64,000 nucleotides of DNA. Origin: Lachnospiraceae bacterium (GTDB lineage: Bacteria > Bacillota > Clostridia > Lachnospirales > Lachnospiraceae). Numbering within the stretch: position 1 is the first letter of the stretch; each line of letters begins with the position of its first letter. Shown here piece after piece: positions 17,986-27,034 of this stretch. Where the stretch lies: assembly GCA_017453065.1 (NCBI GenBank), contig JAFTKW010000015.1:124001-188000 (forward strand), in the 5' to 3' direction. A program made the position numbers and the translations under genes. The notes under the pieces were generated by a model. It was not told the DNA's origin and did not search any database. It saw nothing but the letters and a program-made list of their open reading frames with translations.

Positions 17986-18759
17986 ATGTGGAGTGAAAGT
18001 GCCAAGCTTCTCCGGGATTTTGCTGGAGAGGGAATGATTTTGACACTGTTCTTTTTGTCGGTGATATGGCTTTTGATCACAGAGAAAAGAAAGGAAATCA
18101 GAATTGTATTTGTATATATGCCAGCCACAATATTAGTAGTGTTTCTTTTTCCTCTGACCGCGAAAATCATGAGTATGTTTATGGGAGAAGAAATCTACTA
18201 CAGACTTCTTTGGCTCTGGCCCATTGTGCCGACGATTGCGTATGCTACCGTACAGCTGTGGAAAACAGTGAAGGAACAATCCAGGCTTTTGGTAGTGCTG
18301 GTCATTTCGGCGATTATTGTAATAAGCGGTAAATTGATGTATGTTAGCCCAAATTATTCTGTGGCAGAGAATCAGTATCATATACCTCAGGTGGTGGTAG
18401 ATATCTGTGATGATATCAGGGTGGAAGGCCGTGAACTCAGAGTTCTTTTCCCGAGAGAACTTGTTCAGTATGTGCGTCAATACGATGCTACTGTGTGCCT
18501 GCCTTACGGAAGGGAAGTTTTGGTATATTCCTGGGGCGTGAGAAATGGACTCTTTTACGTAATGGAGACGCAACCGATTGATGTGAAACTAGCGGCAGAA
18601 TATGCCAGGGAAGACATGTGCCATTATGTGATCATTCGAGAGACGGATGAATTGCAGGGCGACTTTGAAGATTATGACTATGAACTTTTTGGAGTATATG
18701 ATGAATATCTGGTGTACAAGGATACCACCATGTATTTTGGATTGTGGGATGAAGAATAA
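17986..18759 (+). CDS. DUF6077-like C-terminal half (separate gene or frameshifted part)
   Basis: The 257-residue product has four to five membrane helices in residues 15-120, including YYRLLWLWPIVPTIAYA, then a soluble C-terminal domain of about 130 residues. The region fits the C-terminal part of the DUF6077-like protein encoded just upstream. It does have its own start with AGAGGTG seven bases before the ATG, so it may also be translated separately. A terminator follows the stop. Confidence 0.6.
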   Translation: MWSESAKLLRDFAGEGMILTLFFLSVIWLLITEKRKEIRIVFVYMPATILVVFLFPLTAKIMSMFMGEEIYYRLLWLWPIVPTIAYATVQLWKTVKEQSRLLVVLVISAIIVISGKLMYVSPNYSVAENQYHIPQVVVDICDDIRVEGRELRVLFPRELVQYVRQYDATVCLPYGREVLVYSWGVRNGLFYVMETQPIDVKLAAEYAREDMCHYVIIRETDELQGDFEDYDYELFGVYDEYLVYKDTTMYFGLWDEE

Positions 18760-18762
18760 AAG

Positions 18763-18796
18763 AACGGCTGAGAGATAACTCTCAGCCGTTTTGCTT
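18763..18796. terminator. Bidirectional intrinsic terminator
   Basis: AACGGCTGAGAG and CTCTCAGCCGTT form a perfect 12-bp stem with a 4-base loop. It is flanked by A residues on the left and T residues on the right. It lies between two convergent genes (18759 + and 18798 -) and can serve both. Confidence 0.9.
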
Positions 18797-18797
18797 T

Positions 18798-19787
18798 TTA
18801 TTGAACTACAGGAGTAGGGTATTTGTTGATGGCGTCTGCAAGACGCTGTGCAACAAAGCGTCGTCCTTCCTCGTTGAGATGCAGGTGGTCGATAAGATAA
18901 TCAGGGGCAATATCTTCGTGGATAGTGCCGTATAGGTTGTCTACAAAAGAAACGCTCTTTTGATAAGCTGCCTCAGACAATTTGATGGAGAAGGTAGACA
19001 AAAATTCGTTTCCATAGGACTGAATATCACTGCTTATATATTCGCCTTGAGAGCCAAGGCCAAAGCAATAAGTAGGGGACATCACGATGATACGGATGTG
19101 CGGATATTTGCTTTGGAACAAATCAATAGCGGAGTTGAAAGCACCTAAATAGGTGGTGATGCTTTCTGGGTTGTCGTCATCATTTACTTTGCGAGCATTC
19201 TGGTAATCAAAGCCGTCATACATGATAGCGAGAATATCCACTTTGTCCATATCCACTTCCTTAAGCTGTTCTAAAGGGGCTACCACATCGGAGTGTAAGG
19301 TTGAAAGCTCGGCTTCTAACTGATCGTAAATAACCATGTTGTCTTCGCACAGTGCGCTAGCAATCCAATACAAACCGAAGGCATCCCAAGCGTAGGCGTG
19401 TGCATCGTACACAGGCTCGTGGGATGAGATGGTGGAACTTGGGAAGGCACAGTTGATGACAGTGGCGTCAGTTAAGTCTGCAACAAGGTTGCAAACACCC
19501 GTTTCGGAGTCCCTTTCGTCAGAGAAAGGGTGATTGCCAAGACATAGAACTGTCAATTCGCCGTCGTCCTCTTTCACCATATCTTCTGTAATCATCAGGG
19601 GCAAAATATAGTCGCTGTTTTCGTAGATAATCTCGCCGTCATCATCACCCCATTCGGAGGAATGAATTACGTCTCCGTCAAGGAAACTGATGACTTTAGA
19701 TATGAGGATGACTATAACGCCAACTGCTACCAAAGCACAGAGCACGTGAAGAACTCTCTGCAATATTTTTTGCTTCTTTTCGTTCAT
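18798..19787 (-). CDS. Divergent SGNH-hydrolase-like membrane-anchored protein
   Basis: The start at 19787 (MNEKKQKILQR) follows AAAGGGA; the frame is open for ten more codons. An anchor helix covers about residues 15-35. The rest aligns by eye with the SGNH protein at 9791-10678: both share GAFNSAIDLFQSKYPHIRI-like and SPTYC-like segments and end with a D-x-x-H block (DHLHLNEEG here). However, block I reads LGNHPFSD instead of GDS, and the GTND block reads YDGFDY. The usual nucleophile is therefore not at its place. It may be inactive, use another residue or bind glycans. It is transcribed alone. Confidence 0.7.
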   Translation of the reverse strand: MNEKKQKILQRVLHVLCALVAVGVIVILISKVISFLDGDVIHSSEWGDDDGEIIYENSDYILPLMITEDMVKEDDGELTVLCLGNHPFSDERDSETGVCNLVADLTDATVINCAFPSSTISSHEPVYDAHAYAWDAFGLYWIASALCEDNMVIYDQLEAELSTLHSDVVAPLEQLKEVDMDKVDILAIMYDGFDYQNARKVNDDDNPESITTYLGAFNSAIDLFQSKYPHIRIIVMSPTYCFGLGSQGEYISSDIQSYGNEFLSTFSIKLSEAAYQKSVSFVDNLYGTIHEDIAPDYLIDHLHLNEEGRRFVAQRLADAINKYPTPVVQ

Positions 19788-19832
19788 AAAAATCCCTTTC
19801 TTGCATGAAAAATTCAAGTTTCGAATGATTTG

Positions 19833-19862
19833 ATTCTACTACATTTCAAAAAGGGTTGTCTA
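19833..19862 (-). promoter_or_regulatory. Promoter of the divergent SGNH-like gene
   Basis: Read on the reverse strand, TAGACA (-35) and TAGAAT (-10) are separated by 18 bases. Each differs from consensus at one position. The start codon is 46 bases downstream. Confidence 0.6.
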
Positions 19863-19908
19863 GTAACTGGAAAAATATTTAAGAAAAACTAAAGAAATGT
19901 GTTTTGTC

Positions 19909-19937
19909 TTGAAGACAAAGCCCTGAAATGGTATAAT
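19909..19937 (+). promoter_or_regulatory. Promoter of the GH25/rml/Wzm-Wzt operon
   Basis: TTGAAG and TATAAT are separated by 17 bases. The -10 box is perfect. It is 40 bases before the start of the giant GH25 gene and probably drives transcription through the rml and export genes. Confidence 0.7.
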
Positions 19938-19976
19938 AATTCATTATTATTAAGGTTTCGAAAGGACTTAAGAAAA

Positions 19977-22900
19977 ATGAAAAAAAATCATGAAGACACG
20001 TATACTGAACCTGAATATACAGAAGATGAGTATGTAGTAGAAGAAGGTGAGTATTCGGGTGAAGAGTATATAGAAGCCGAAGATGCGCAGTATGCAGAGG
20101 ATGGCCAGTACGAGGAAGAAGGCTACTATGCAGACGAGGCGTATGAAGACGGCGAATATGCAGAAGGCGAATATGAAGACGGCTTCTACGAGGAAGGCGA
20201 ATACGTAGACGGCGAGTATGCAGATGGTGAGTATGTAGACGGCGAGTATGTGGAAGGCGAATACTATGAGGATGGCCAGTACTACGAAGATGAGCAGTAC
20301 TATGAGGATGGTCAGTACCAGGAAGAGTATTACGAAGAAAGCTATGCTGCAGATGGCGAGGAAGACGACTTTGTTTATGAAGATGAGTTTTCCATTCAGC
20401 CAAAACCAAAGCGCAAAAAGAAAAAAGGCGGTGTGTTTGGTGCTTTTGCAAGAATGAGCGCAATGGACAAGCTGATTACAACTACTGGCGTTCTTGTGCT
20501 GGTGCTTGCTCTTGTGGTAGGAAGCCTTTATGTTTCTGCAAATGGAGCACAGCAGCAGGTTTCTAGCTTTGATGCAGTAGGCCAACAACTTGCATACATA
20601 GAGTCCTATATTGGTGAAGCAGGTCTTTTGGCTGTAGCAGATGCAGAACAGGCCCGCATTGACGCTGCAAATGCAGTAGAAGAAGAGGAAGAAAATGACT
20701 TCTGGGATGAATATGACGAGGAAGATTACGTCAATGAAGTAGTAGTCAAGATGAATTTGACAACCATCCAGAAGGATTTGAAGATTAAATTTGTAAACAA
20801 GAAGTCTGGAAAACTGATTGGCAATGTTCCATTCCAGGTAAAGGTGGAAACTCCAAGCGGAAGTGAGCAGACTTTGACAGATGATGACATGGACGGTGTC
20901 ATCTATCTGCAGGATATTGACGCAGGTAAATATACCGTAACAATGATCGAACTGACAGATGAGAAATATGAAAACTATGATATTTCTACTGTAGGTAAGA
21001 CTGTCAACGTCAAGGATGAAATTCAATATGAAAAAGTTGACGTGGCAGACGAAGTAAAAGATGAGTCTGAAGTAAATGCCAAGGAAGAGGATACCGCTCA
21101 GAAAGAGGAAATTAAGGTTGAATCTGAATTGAAAGATACTGTGACATGGGTAGAATCTACCAAGAGTCAGGTATATGAAGCAGTAAAGAAATCTGATATC
21201 AAGGACCCTGCTACCACAGCAGTGGTATCTCTGTTCCGCAGATTGACGACTGGAACTGAAGGCGGCGAGAGCACAGCACCAAGCGAGAGTACTACATCAA
21301 GCGAGAGTACTACATCAAGCGAGAGTACTGCGCCAAGCGAGAGCACTGCACCAAGCGAGAGCACTGCACCAAGCGAGAGTACTGCACCAAGCGAGAGTAC
21401 TCCACCAAGCGAGAGTACTGCACCAAGCGAGAGCACTGCACCAAGCGAGAGTACTCCACCAAGCGAGAGTACTGCACCAAGCGAGAGCACTCCACCAAGT
21501 GAGAGCACTCCACCAAGTGAGAGCGTCTCCTCTAGTGAGAGTTCTTCCTCTGGTGAGGGCTCTTCAAGTGGCGGCGGTTCTTCCGAACAAGAACAAAATC
21601 CACCTGCATCAGTTGCGGTGACAGGAATCACAATGAATCCTACTACGGCTTCAGTTGAAGTTGGTAAGAATACTACGTTGTCTATTGAAATTGCTCCATC
21701 CAATGCCACTGATTTATCTGTGACATGGAATTCCAATGATTATTCCATCGCAAGTGTAAATGATAGCGGCGTTGTGACTGGCGTAAAAGCAGGCACAACC
21801 ATCATCACAGCAACAACTACAGATGGCGGATTTACGGCATCCTGTAATGTTACCGTAACTGCACCAACAACAGTTACTGGAATTCAGCTAAGCAAATCCA
21901 CTTTGGAATTGACAGTTGGTTCTGACAAGGCATCAGAGACACTCACAGCAACATTGGAGCCTGAAGGAGTGACAGGAACTGTAACATGGACCTCTAGCGA
22001 CTCATCTGTAGCTACAGTAGATAGCAATGGCGTGGTAACAGCACTGAAGGCAGGCACAACAACCATCACAGCAAAAGCAGGAGATTTGACTGCCACATGT
22101 GAGGTGACGGTTAAGGAAGTTATTAAGGTGACTTTGTCTAGCGAGACATTGACACTTGATTTGGTAAATACAAAGACAGCTACATTGACAGCAACTGTAA
22201 CTGGCACAACAGAGCAAGTGGTAGCATGGAGTTCTAGTAATCCAGAAGTGGCAACTGTAGATGCGGCTGGTAAAGTAACAGCAGTGGCAGCAGGTGAAGC
22301 GGTGATTATTGCTAAGTCTATGGCTGACCAGACAGTAACTGCTACATGTACAGTTACTGTTACAGCAACCAACGCTACACTCATTACTTTGGACAAGGCC
22401 ACAGCGGTTACTTACGAAAAAGGAACGCTAAAACTTGTGGCAACCACAACACCTGCTGATTTGCCAGTTGTATGGAAATCTTCTGATGCAACAGTGGCAA
22501 CAGTGGCATCCGATGGAACAGTTACTGGTGTGAAAGAAGGCAAGGCTGAGATTACCGCATCTGTGGAGCAGGCAGACGGAACCTTCCTGACTGCGAAGTG
22601 TACAGTAACCGTAAACAATCTGATGAAGCTTGAAAAATCTACATTGTCTTTGGTTGCAGGCGGATCTGCCACAATTAATGTAATTTTAGGAGATGATGGA
22701 AAGGGTACCATCAGAGCATTTTCCGCAAATCCTAATGCGCTTAAGGTAGAAGTAAAAGACAAAACAGTAGTATTTACTGCTCTGGCAGTGAGCCCATCTG
22801 TAGGTGTTACAGTTAACTACACAAGAGAAGATGGCGTAAAAGATGCTCAGGATATTTATGTAAGTATTACGGACAATACAACCAAGCTTACAGACAACAG

Positions 22901-23729
22901 CGGCAAACAGCTTTTTGTTTTGGGAGCAGACGGCAAATATGTTGAAGCTTCTGTATCGGATTATTACAAGTATGATACATTCTACGTGCAAACTACTAGA
23001 TATACTGGTTGGCAGACCATCAATGGAAAAGTATTCTTCTTTAACGTAGATGGCAAATATGTGACAGGTGAGCAGGTAATCCAAGGTGCGAAATATACTT
23101 TTGCAAGTGATGGTAGCCTGGTAACTGGAGATGGCGTATTTGGAATTGATGTTTCCAAGTGGAATGGAACCATTGACTGGACTGCAGTTAAGAACTCTGG
23201 CGTATCCTATGTAATCATTCGTTGTGGATACCGTGGTTCTTCCAAAGGTGCTTTGATTGAGGACCCTAAGTTTGAAAAGAATATTAAGGGTGCAACAGCC
23301 GCGGGATTGAAAGTAGGTGTGTATTTCTTCACACAGGCCATCAATGAAGTAGAAGCGGTTGAAGAGGCATCCATGGTCCTTGGATTGATTAAGAATTACA
23401 AGATTTCCTACCCAGTATTCCTGGATGTGGAGAGCAGTGGCGGACGAGCAGATGGATTGGATTCTGCTACTCGAACCAAGATTATCAAGGCTTTCTGTGA
23501 AACCATAGAAAACTCAGGTTACACAGCTGGTGTATACGCAAACAAATCCTGGTTTGAAAAGAAGATGGATGTGTCACAGTTGACCAAATACAAGATTTGG
23601 CTGGCGCAGTACGCAGCATCACCAACTTATACCAAATCCAAAATTGACCTTTGGCAGTACAAATCCACTGGTAAAGTAAGTGGTATCAGCGGCAACGTTG
23701 ATTTGAACATTAGCTATCTCGGCTACTAA
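19977..23729 (+). CDS. Giant membrane-anchored GH25 lysozyme with acidic Tyr-rich cytoplasmic tail
   Basis: The start at 19977 (MKKNHED) follows AAAGGA; the frame extends 26 codons upstream. The 1250-residue product contains, in order: an acidic tyrosine-rich repeat region (1-140), a basic patch KPKRKKKKGG (about 143-152), one membrane helix (166-187), an acidic linker, a prealbumin/SpaA-like domain (about 259-355), a Ser/Thr/Pro-rich repeat (430-540), four Big_2 Ig-like domains plus a fifth Ig-like one (546-950), a GWQTINGKVFFF-type wall-binding repeat and a GH25 domain (about 1055-1250). The GH25 domain has GIDVSKW, the acidic pair in FLDVESS and LWQYKS. The basic patch predicts the N-terminus is inside the cell. 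It should cut peptidoglycan outside the membrane. It heads an operon of dTDP-rhamnose and export genes. Confidence 0.88.
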   Translation: MKKNHEDTYTEPEYTEDEYVVEEGEYSGEEYIEAEDAQYAEDGQYEEEGYYADEAYEDGEYAEGEYEDGFYEEGEYVDGEYADGEYVDGEYVEGEYYEDGQYYEDEQYYEDGQYQEEYYEESYAADGEEDDFVYEDEFSIQPKPKRKKKKGGVFGAFARMSAMDKLITTTGVLVLVLALVVGSLYVSANGAQQQVSSFDAVGQQLAYIESYIGEAGLLAVADAEQARIDAANAVEEEEENDFWDEYDEEDYVNEVVVKMNLTTIQKDLKIKFVNKKSGKLIGNVPFQVKVETPSGSEQTLTDDDMDGVIYLQDIDAGKYTVTMIELTDEKYENYDISTVGKTVNVKDEIQYEKVDVADEVKDESEVNAKEEDTAQKEEIKVESELKDTVTWVESTKSQVYEAVKKSDIKDPATTAVVSLFRRLTTGTEGGESTAPSESTTSSESTTSSESTAPSESTAPSESTAPSESTAPSESTPPSESTAPSESTAPSESTPPSESTAPSESTPPSESTPPSESVSSSESSSSGEGSSSGGGSSEQEQNPPASVAVTGITMNPTTASVEVGKNTTLSIEIAPSNATDLSVTWNSNDYSIASVNDSGVVTGVKAGTTIITATTTDGGFTASCNVTVTAPTTVTGIQLSKSTLELTVGSDKASETLTATLEPEGVTGTVTWTSSDSSVATVDSNGVVTALKAGTTTITAKAGDLTATCEVTVKEVIKVTLSSETLTLDLVNTKTATLTATVTGTTEQVVAWSSSNPEVATVDAAGKVTAVAAGEAVIIAKSMADQTVTATCTVTVTATNATLITLDKATAVTYEKGTLKLVATTTPADLPVVWKSSDATVATVASDGTVTGVKEGKAEITASVEQADGTFLTAKCTVTVNNLMKLEKSTLSLVAGGSATINVILGDDGKGTIRAFSANPNALKVEVKDKTVVFTALAVSPSVGVTVNYTREDGVKDAQDIYVSITDNTTKLTDNSGKQLFVLGADGKYVEASVSDYYKYDTFYVQTTRYTGWQTINGKVFFFNVDGKYVTGEQVIQGAKYTFASDGSLVTGDGVFGIDVSKWNGTIDWTAVKNSGVSYVIIRCGYRGSSKGALIEDPKFEKNIKGATAAGLKVGVYFFTQAINEVEAVEEASMVLGLIKNYKISYPVFLDVESSGGRADGLDSATRTKIIKAFCETIENSGYTAGVYANKSWFEKKMDVSQLTKYKIWLAQYAASPTYTKSKIDLWQYKSTGKVSGISGNVDLNISYLGY
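20137..20350 (+). repeat. 15-bp in-frame repeats encoding (V/A/E)-(D/E)-G-(E/Q)-Y units
   Basis: Within the GH25 gene the DNA repeats a gtagacggcgagtat-like unit of five codons (VDGEY, ADGEY, VEGEY, then YEDGQ variants). Copies are imperfect. Unit-length changes would keep the frame. It encodes the cytoplasmic acidic tail. Confidence 0.7.
21268..21530 (+). repeat. 18-bp tandem repeats encoding S-E-S-T-(A/P/T)-P units
   Basis: About fourteen copies of an 18-bp unit (gcaccaagcgagagtact and variants) encode a (A/P/T)-(P/S)-S-E-S-T linker between the SpaA-like and Ig-like domains. The unit is six codons, so slipped-strand changes alter linker length without shifting frame. Opposite-strand open frames here are shadows. 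Confidence 0.85.
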
Positions 23730-23746
23730 ATTCTAGGAGGAAGTAT

Positions 23747-24829
23747 ATGCGTACTTATTTAGTAACAGGCGGAGCTGGATTTATTGGTTCCAACTACATT
23801 CATTACATGCTTAAAAAGTATGGTAAAGAGATTTTTATTATTAACGTTGACGTGCTGACCTACGCAGGAAATCTTGAAAATCTCAAAGACTTGGAAGGCC
23901 TTGACAATTATGTGTTTGTAAAGGCAGATATCTGTGACAAAGATGCTATTAGAGCAGTGTTCCAGAAATACGACGTGGACAGAGTGGTACACTTTGCTGC
24001 AGAAAGCCATGTAGACAGAAGTATTCGTAATCCAGAAGTGTTTGTGCAGACCAATGTTCTTGGAACAGCTGTTATGCTGAACTGTGCAAAGGAAAGCTGG
24101 GAGCTTCCAGACGGAAGCTTCAAAGAGGGAAAGAAATTCCTTCATGTTTCTACAGATGAGGTGTATGGATCTCTTCCAGATGATGACAATGCATTTTTCT
24201 ATGAGACCACACCATACGATCCACATAGCCCATACTCAGCAAGTAAGGCTAGCTCCGATATGCTGGTAAAAGCGTATATGGATACTTATAAATTCCCAGC
24301 AAACATTACAAACTGCTCTAACAACTATGGACCTTATCAGTTCCCAGAGAAGTTGATTCCACTGATTATCAACAATGCTTTGCAGGGCAAGAAACTTCCA
24401 GTATATGGAGACGGAAAGAATGTTCGTGACTGGTTGTTTGTAGAGGACCATGCGAAAGCGATTGATATGGTACAGGAACAGGGAAGATTGTTCGAAACCT
24501 ACAACATCGGTGGACACAATGAAAAACAGAACATTGAAATCATTCATATTATTATCGATACCTTGCAGGAAATGCTTCCTGAAGGAGATCCAAGAAAAGC
24601 ATTGGTAAGCAGAGATTTGATTACCTATGTGGAAGACAGAAAGGGTCACGATAGAAGATATGCAATTGCTCCAGACAAGATCAAGGCTGAAATTGGCTGG
24701 GAGCCAGAGACAATGTTTAAAGAAGGCATCCGCAAGACTATCCAGTGGTTCTTCGAAAATGAAGAATGGATGAGAAATGTGACAAGCGGAGATTACCAGA
24801 AATATTACAACGAAATGTACGAGAAATAA
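23747..24829 (+). CDS. rmlB: dTDP-glucose 4,6-dehydratase
   Basis: The 360-residue enzyme is an extended SDR. It has the NAD-binding GGAGFIGSN at the N-terminus, the catalytic YSASKAS (Tyr-x3-Lys) and HFAAESHVDRSI. It converts dTDP-glucose to dTDP-4-keto-6-deoxyglucose in the cytoplasm. That product feeds both rhamnose synthesis and the WecE-type transaminase at 14382-15509. AGGAGG precedes the ATG, 17 bases after the GH25 gene. A hairpin follows the stop. Length is normal for RmlB. Confidence 0.96.
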   Translation: MRTYLVTGGAGFIGSNYIHYMLKKYGKEIFIINVDVLTYAGNLENLKDLEGLDNYVFVKADICDKDAIRAVFQKYDVDRVVHFAAESHVDRSIRNPEVFVQTNVLGTAVMLNCAKESWELPDGSFKEGKKFLHVSTDEVYGSLPDDDNAFFYETTPYDPHSPYSASKASSDMLVKAYMDTYKFPANITNCSNNYGPYQFPEKLIPLIINNALQGKKLPVYGDGKNVRDWLFVEDHAKAIDMVQEQGRLFETYNIGGHNEKQNIEIIHIIIDTLQEMLPEGDPRKALVSRDLITYVEDRKGHDRRYAIAPDKIKAEIGWEPETMFKEGIRKTIQWFFENEEWMRNVTSGDYQKYYNEMYEK

Positions 24830-24836
24830 ACTTAAA

Positions 24837-24863
24837 ATGGGGACGGTTTTCAGCCGTTCCCAT
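24837..24863 (+). terminator. Hairpin between rmlB and rmlA (weak terminator or processing site)
   Basis: ATGGGGACGG and CCGTTCCCAT form a 10-bp stem with one G-T pair and a 7-base loop. The T-rich tract begins about eight bases later, so termination is probably partial. It may lower expression of downstream genes or mark an RNA cut. Confidence 0.45.
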
Positions 24864-24901
24864 TCGGTGCGTTTTTCTCTTTGTTTTGAAAGGAGTTATC
24901 C

Positions 24902-25771
24902 ATGAAAGGAATTATTTTGGCAGGCGGTTCAGGAACCCGCCTTTATCCACTTACTAAGGCAATCTCCAAGCAGATTATGCCTGTATATGACAAACCAATG
25001 ATTTATTATCCTTTGTCTACGCTGATGCTTGCTGGCATAAGAGAAATCCTGATTATCTCTACACCAAGAGATTTGCCTGTGTTTGAAGAACTTTTGGGAG
25101 ATGGAAGTCAACTTGGTATGGAACTTCACTATGCGGTTCAGGAATATCCAAGAGGATTGGCAGATGCCTTTATCATTGGCGAGGAATTTATCGGAAATGA
25201 TAGAGTGGCACTTGTGCTGGGAGACAATATTTTCTACGGTCAGAGTTTCTCCAAACTTCTCAGAGAAGTAGCCGATAGAGAAACCGGTGCAACTATCTTT
25301 GGTTACTATGTAAGGGACCCAAGAGAGTATGGAGTAGTTGAGTTTGATGCTGATGGAAAGGCACTTTCTATCGAAGAGAAACCAGCAAATCCAAAGAGTA
25401 ATTATGCGGTTCCAGGATTGTATTTCTATGACAATGATGTAGTGGAAATCGCAAAGAATGTAAAACCTTCTGCAAGAGGTGAAATTGAAATTACATCTGT
25501 AAACAACGAATATCTTCGCAGAGGAACTCTTCGTGTGGAAACTATGGGAAGAGGATTTGCATGGCTGGATACAGGAAACCACGACGCCCTTTTGGAGGCT
25601 GCAAACTTTGTGTCTGCTTTCCAGAAGAGACAGGGACTTTATATTTCCTGTATCGAAGAGATAGCTTACAAGAGAGGCTTTATCAACAAGGAGCAGCTCC
25701 TTGCACTTGCTGAGCCTTTGATGAAGACCGATTATGGCAAATACTTGGTAGAGGTTGCAAATGGACTCTAA
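24902..25771 (+). CDS. rmlA: Glucose-1-phosphate thymidylyltransferase
   Basis: The 289-residue enzyme has the nucleotidyltransferase motif [26 protein letters not shown], then LGDNIFYG and [20 protein letters not shown]. It joins dTTP and glucose-1-phosphate to form dTDP-glucose, the first step of the rml pathway. AAAGGAG precedes the ATG. The following GH25 gene begins 11 bases before the rmlA stop, so they are probably coupled. Phosphoglucomutase at 37340-39061 can supply its substrate. Confidence 0.96.
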   Translation: MKGIILAGGSGTRLYPLTKAISKQIMPVYDKPMIYYPLSTLMLAGIREILIISTPRDLPVFEELLGDGSQLGMELHYAVQEYPRGLADAFIIGEEFIGNDRVALVLGDNIFYGQSFSKLLREVADRETGATIFGYYVRDPREYGVVEFDADGKALSIEEKPANPKSNYAVPGLYFYDNDVVEIAKNVKPSARGEIEITSVNNEYLRRGTLRVETMGRGFAWLDTGNHDALLEAANFVSAFQKRQGLYISCIEEIAYKRGFINKEQLLALAEPLMKTDYGKYLVEVANGL

Positions 25772-27020
25772 GTTGAAGAGATTGACGCTGATTGGCGTAT
25801 TATCAGCCTTGCTGTTGGTGTTCCTTTTGGTTGTACTGGTAAATAGTAATCGCCTTCAGGAACAGACAGCAGCTGAAAAAAGTGAATCATCTACAATGGG
25901 AATGCCCAGCTTGCCGGAAACTAATATTGTGACTGGCCAGATAGGCAATGATTTGCATGCCTTTTTAAGCGATAGCACTTTCTTTGACAAAGAGGACACC
26001 TATCTTTCCAAATGGGAAGATGTGGCGAACAGGCTGTCTTTGGTAGTTACTTCGGTAGAAAAAGACCTTCGTATACAGGTGGTAGATTTCGAGGGAAATC
26101 TGGTGCCGGATATCGGTTTTTTGGTTGAGATTGAGGGCCAAGGTGAGTACAAGGATTTAGACAAAGATGGCGTGATTTATGTGGCCGAATTGCCTGCGGG
26201 CGAATATGTAGTTTCTTTGCAACCAGTAGAGGGCTACAAGGTGCCATTGAATGGCACTAAAGTGAAAGTCAAAGATCAGGTGGAGTACTTGGTGATTGAC
26301 GATATTTCTCTGTTGGTATACACAGAGGAGGAAATAAACGCTGAAATAGAAGATACGGCGGAGCAAATTTCCGATGTGGACAAAACGGAGGTTAAGAAAA
26401 GACAGAGTACGGGCTCTGGAACCTATTTGGGAATCGATGTTTCCAAGTGGCAGAAGGAGATTGACTGGGAAAAAGTGGCGGAAGATGGAGTGGAGTTTGC
26501 TATTATCCGCTGCGGATACAGGGGTTCTGTTTCTGGTTGTCTGGTGGAAGATCCTTATTTTGAACGCAACATTAAGGGCGCTACTGCGGCAGGAATAAAG
26601 GTGGGAGTATACTTCTTTACACAGGCAATCACAGAGGTGGAAGCAGTAGAAGAGGCCAGTATGGTGGTAAGCCTGATCCGAGACTACGAGCTGGAGTATC
26701 CCGTATTCATTGACACAGAGAGCGCGGGCGGAAATGGAAGAGCAGATGGTCTTGATGAGGAGACGAGAACGGCGGTCTGTGAGGCTTTCTGCGCTACCGT
26801 TCGAAATGCAGGATACCAATCAGGTGTTTACGCAAGCCGCAATTGGTACAACAAGCGTGTTGATGTAGAAAGACTAGAAAAATATGTGATTTGGCTTGCG
26901 GAATATCGAAAGATTCCTTTGTATGAAGGGTATTATCATATGTGGCAATATACTTCAAAAGGAAAAGTGGACGGTATCGACGGAAATGTTGATTTAAATA
27001 TAAGTTATTTAGGATATTAA
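25761..27020 (+). CDS. Membrane-anchored GH25 lysozyme (short paralogue)
   Basis: The start at 25761 (MDSKLKRL) follows AGAGG; a TTG six bases earlier is less likely. The 419-residue product has an N-terminal anchor (about 8-30), a linker, a SpaA/prealbumin-like domain (about 94-180) and a GH25 domain (about 224-419). The GH25 domain has GIDVSKWQ, the acidic pair in FIDTESAG, and MWQYTSKG. Both domains closely resemble those of the giant GH25 at 19977-23729, including [17 protein letters not shown] and [12 protein letters not shown] at the C-terminus. It lacks the acidic tail, Ser-rich repeat and Big_2 domains. It is placed between rmlA and rmlC, which is unusual for a lysozyme. Confidence 0.88.
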   Translation: MDSKLKRLTLIGVLSALLLVFLLVVLVNSNRLQEQTAAEKSESSTMGMPSLPETNIVTGQIGNDLHAFLSDSTFFDKEDTYLSKWEDVANRLSLVVTSVEKDLRIQVVDFEGNLVPDIGFLVEIEGQGEYKDLDKDGVIYVAELPAGEYVVSLQPVEGYKVPLNGTKVKVKDQVEYLVIDDISLLVYTEEEINAEIEDTAEQISDVDKTEVKKRQSTGSGTYLGIDVSKWQKEIDWEKVAEDGVEFAIIRCGYRGSVSGCLVEDPYFERNIKGATAAGIKVGVYFFTQAITEVEAVEEASMVVSLIRDYELEYPVFIDTESAGGNGRADGLDEETRTAVCEAFCATVRNAGYQSGVYASRNWYNKRVDVERLEKYVIWLAEYRKIPLYEGYYHMWQYTSKGKVDGIDGNVDLNISYLGY

Positions 27021-27034
27021 GAAAGAGGTTAGTT

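Noticed and set aside
19968..21026. Long reverse-strand open frame opposite the acidic GH25 tail
   Set aside because: Hydrophobic composition is the mirror of acidic codons; the + strand gene has a promoter, start site and recognised domains.
21167..21736. Reverse-strand repeat protein opposite the Ser-rich linker
   Set aside because: It is the complement of a coding repeat with clear domains on the + strand and has no ribosome site.
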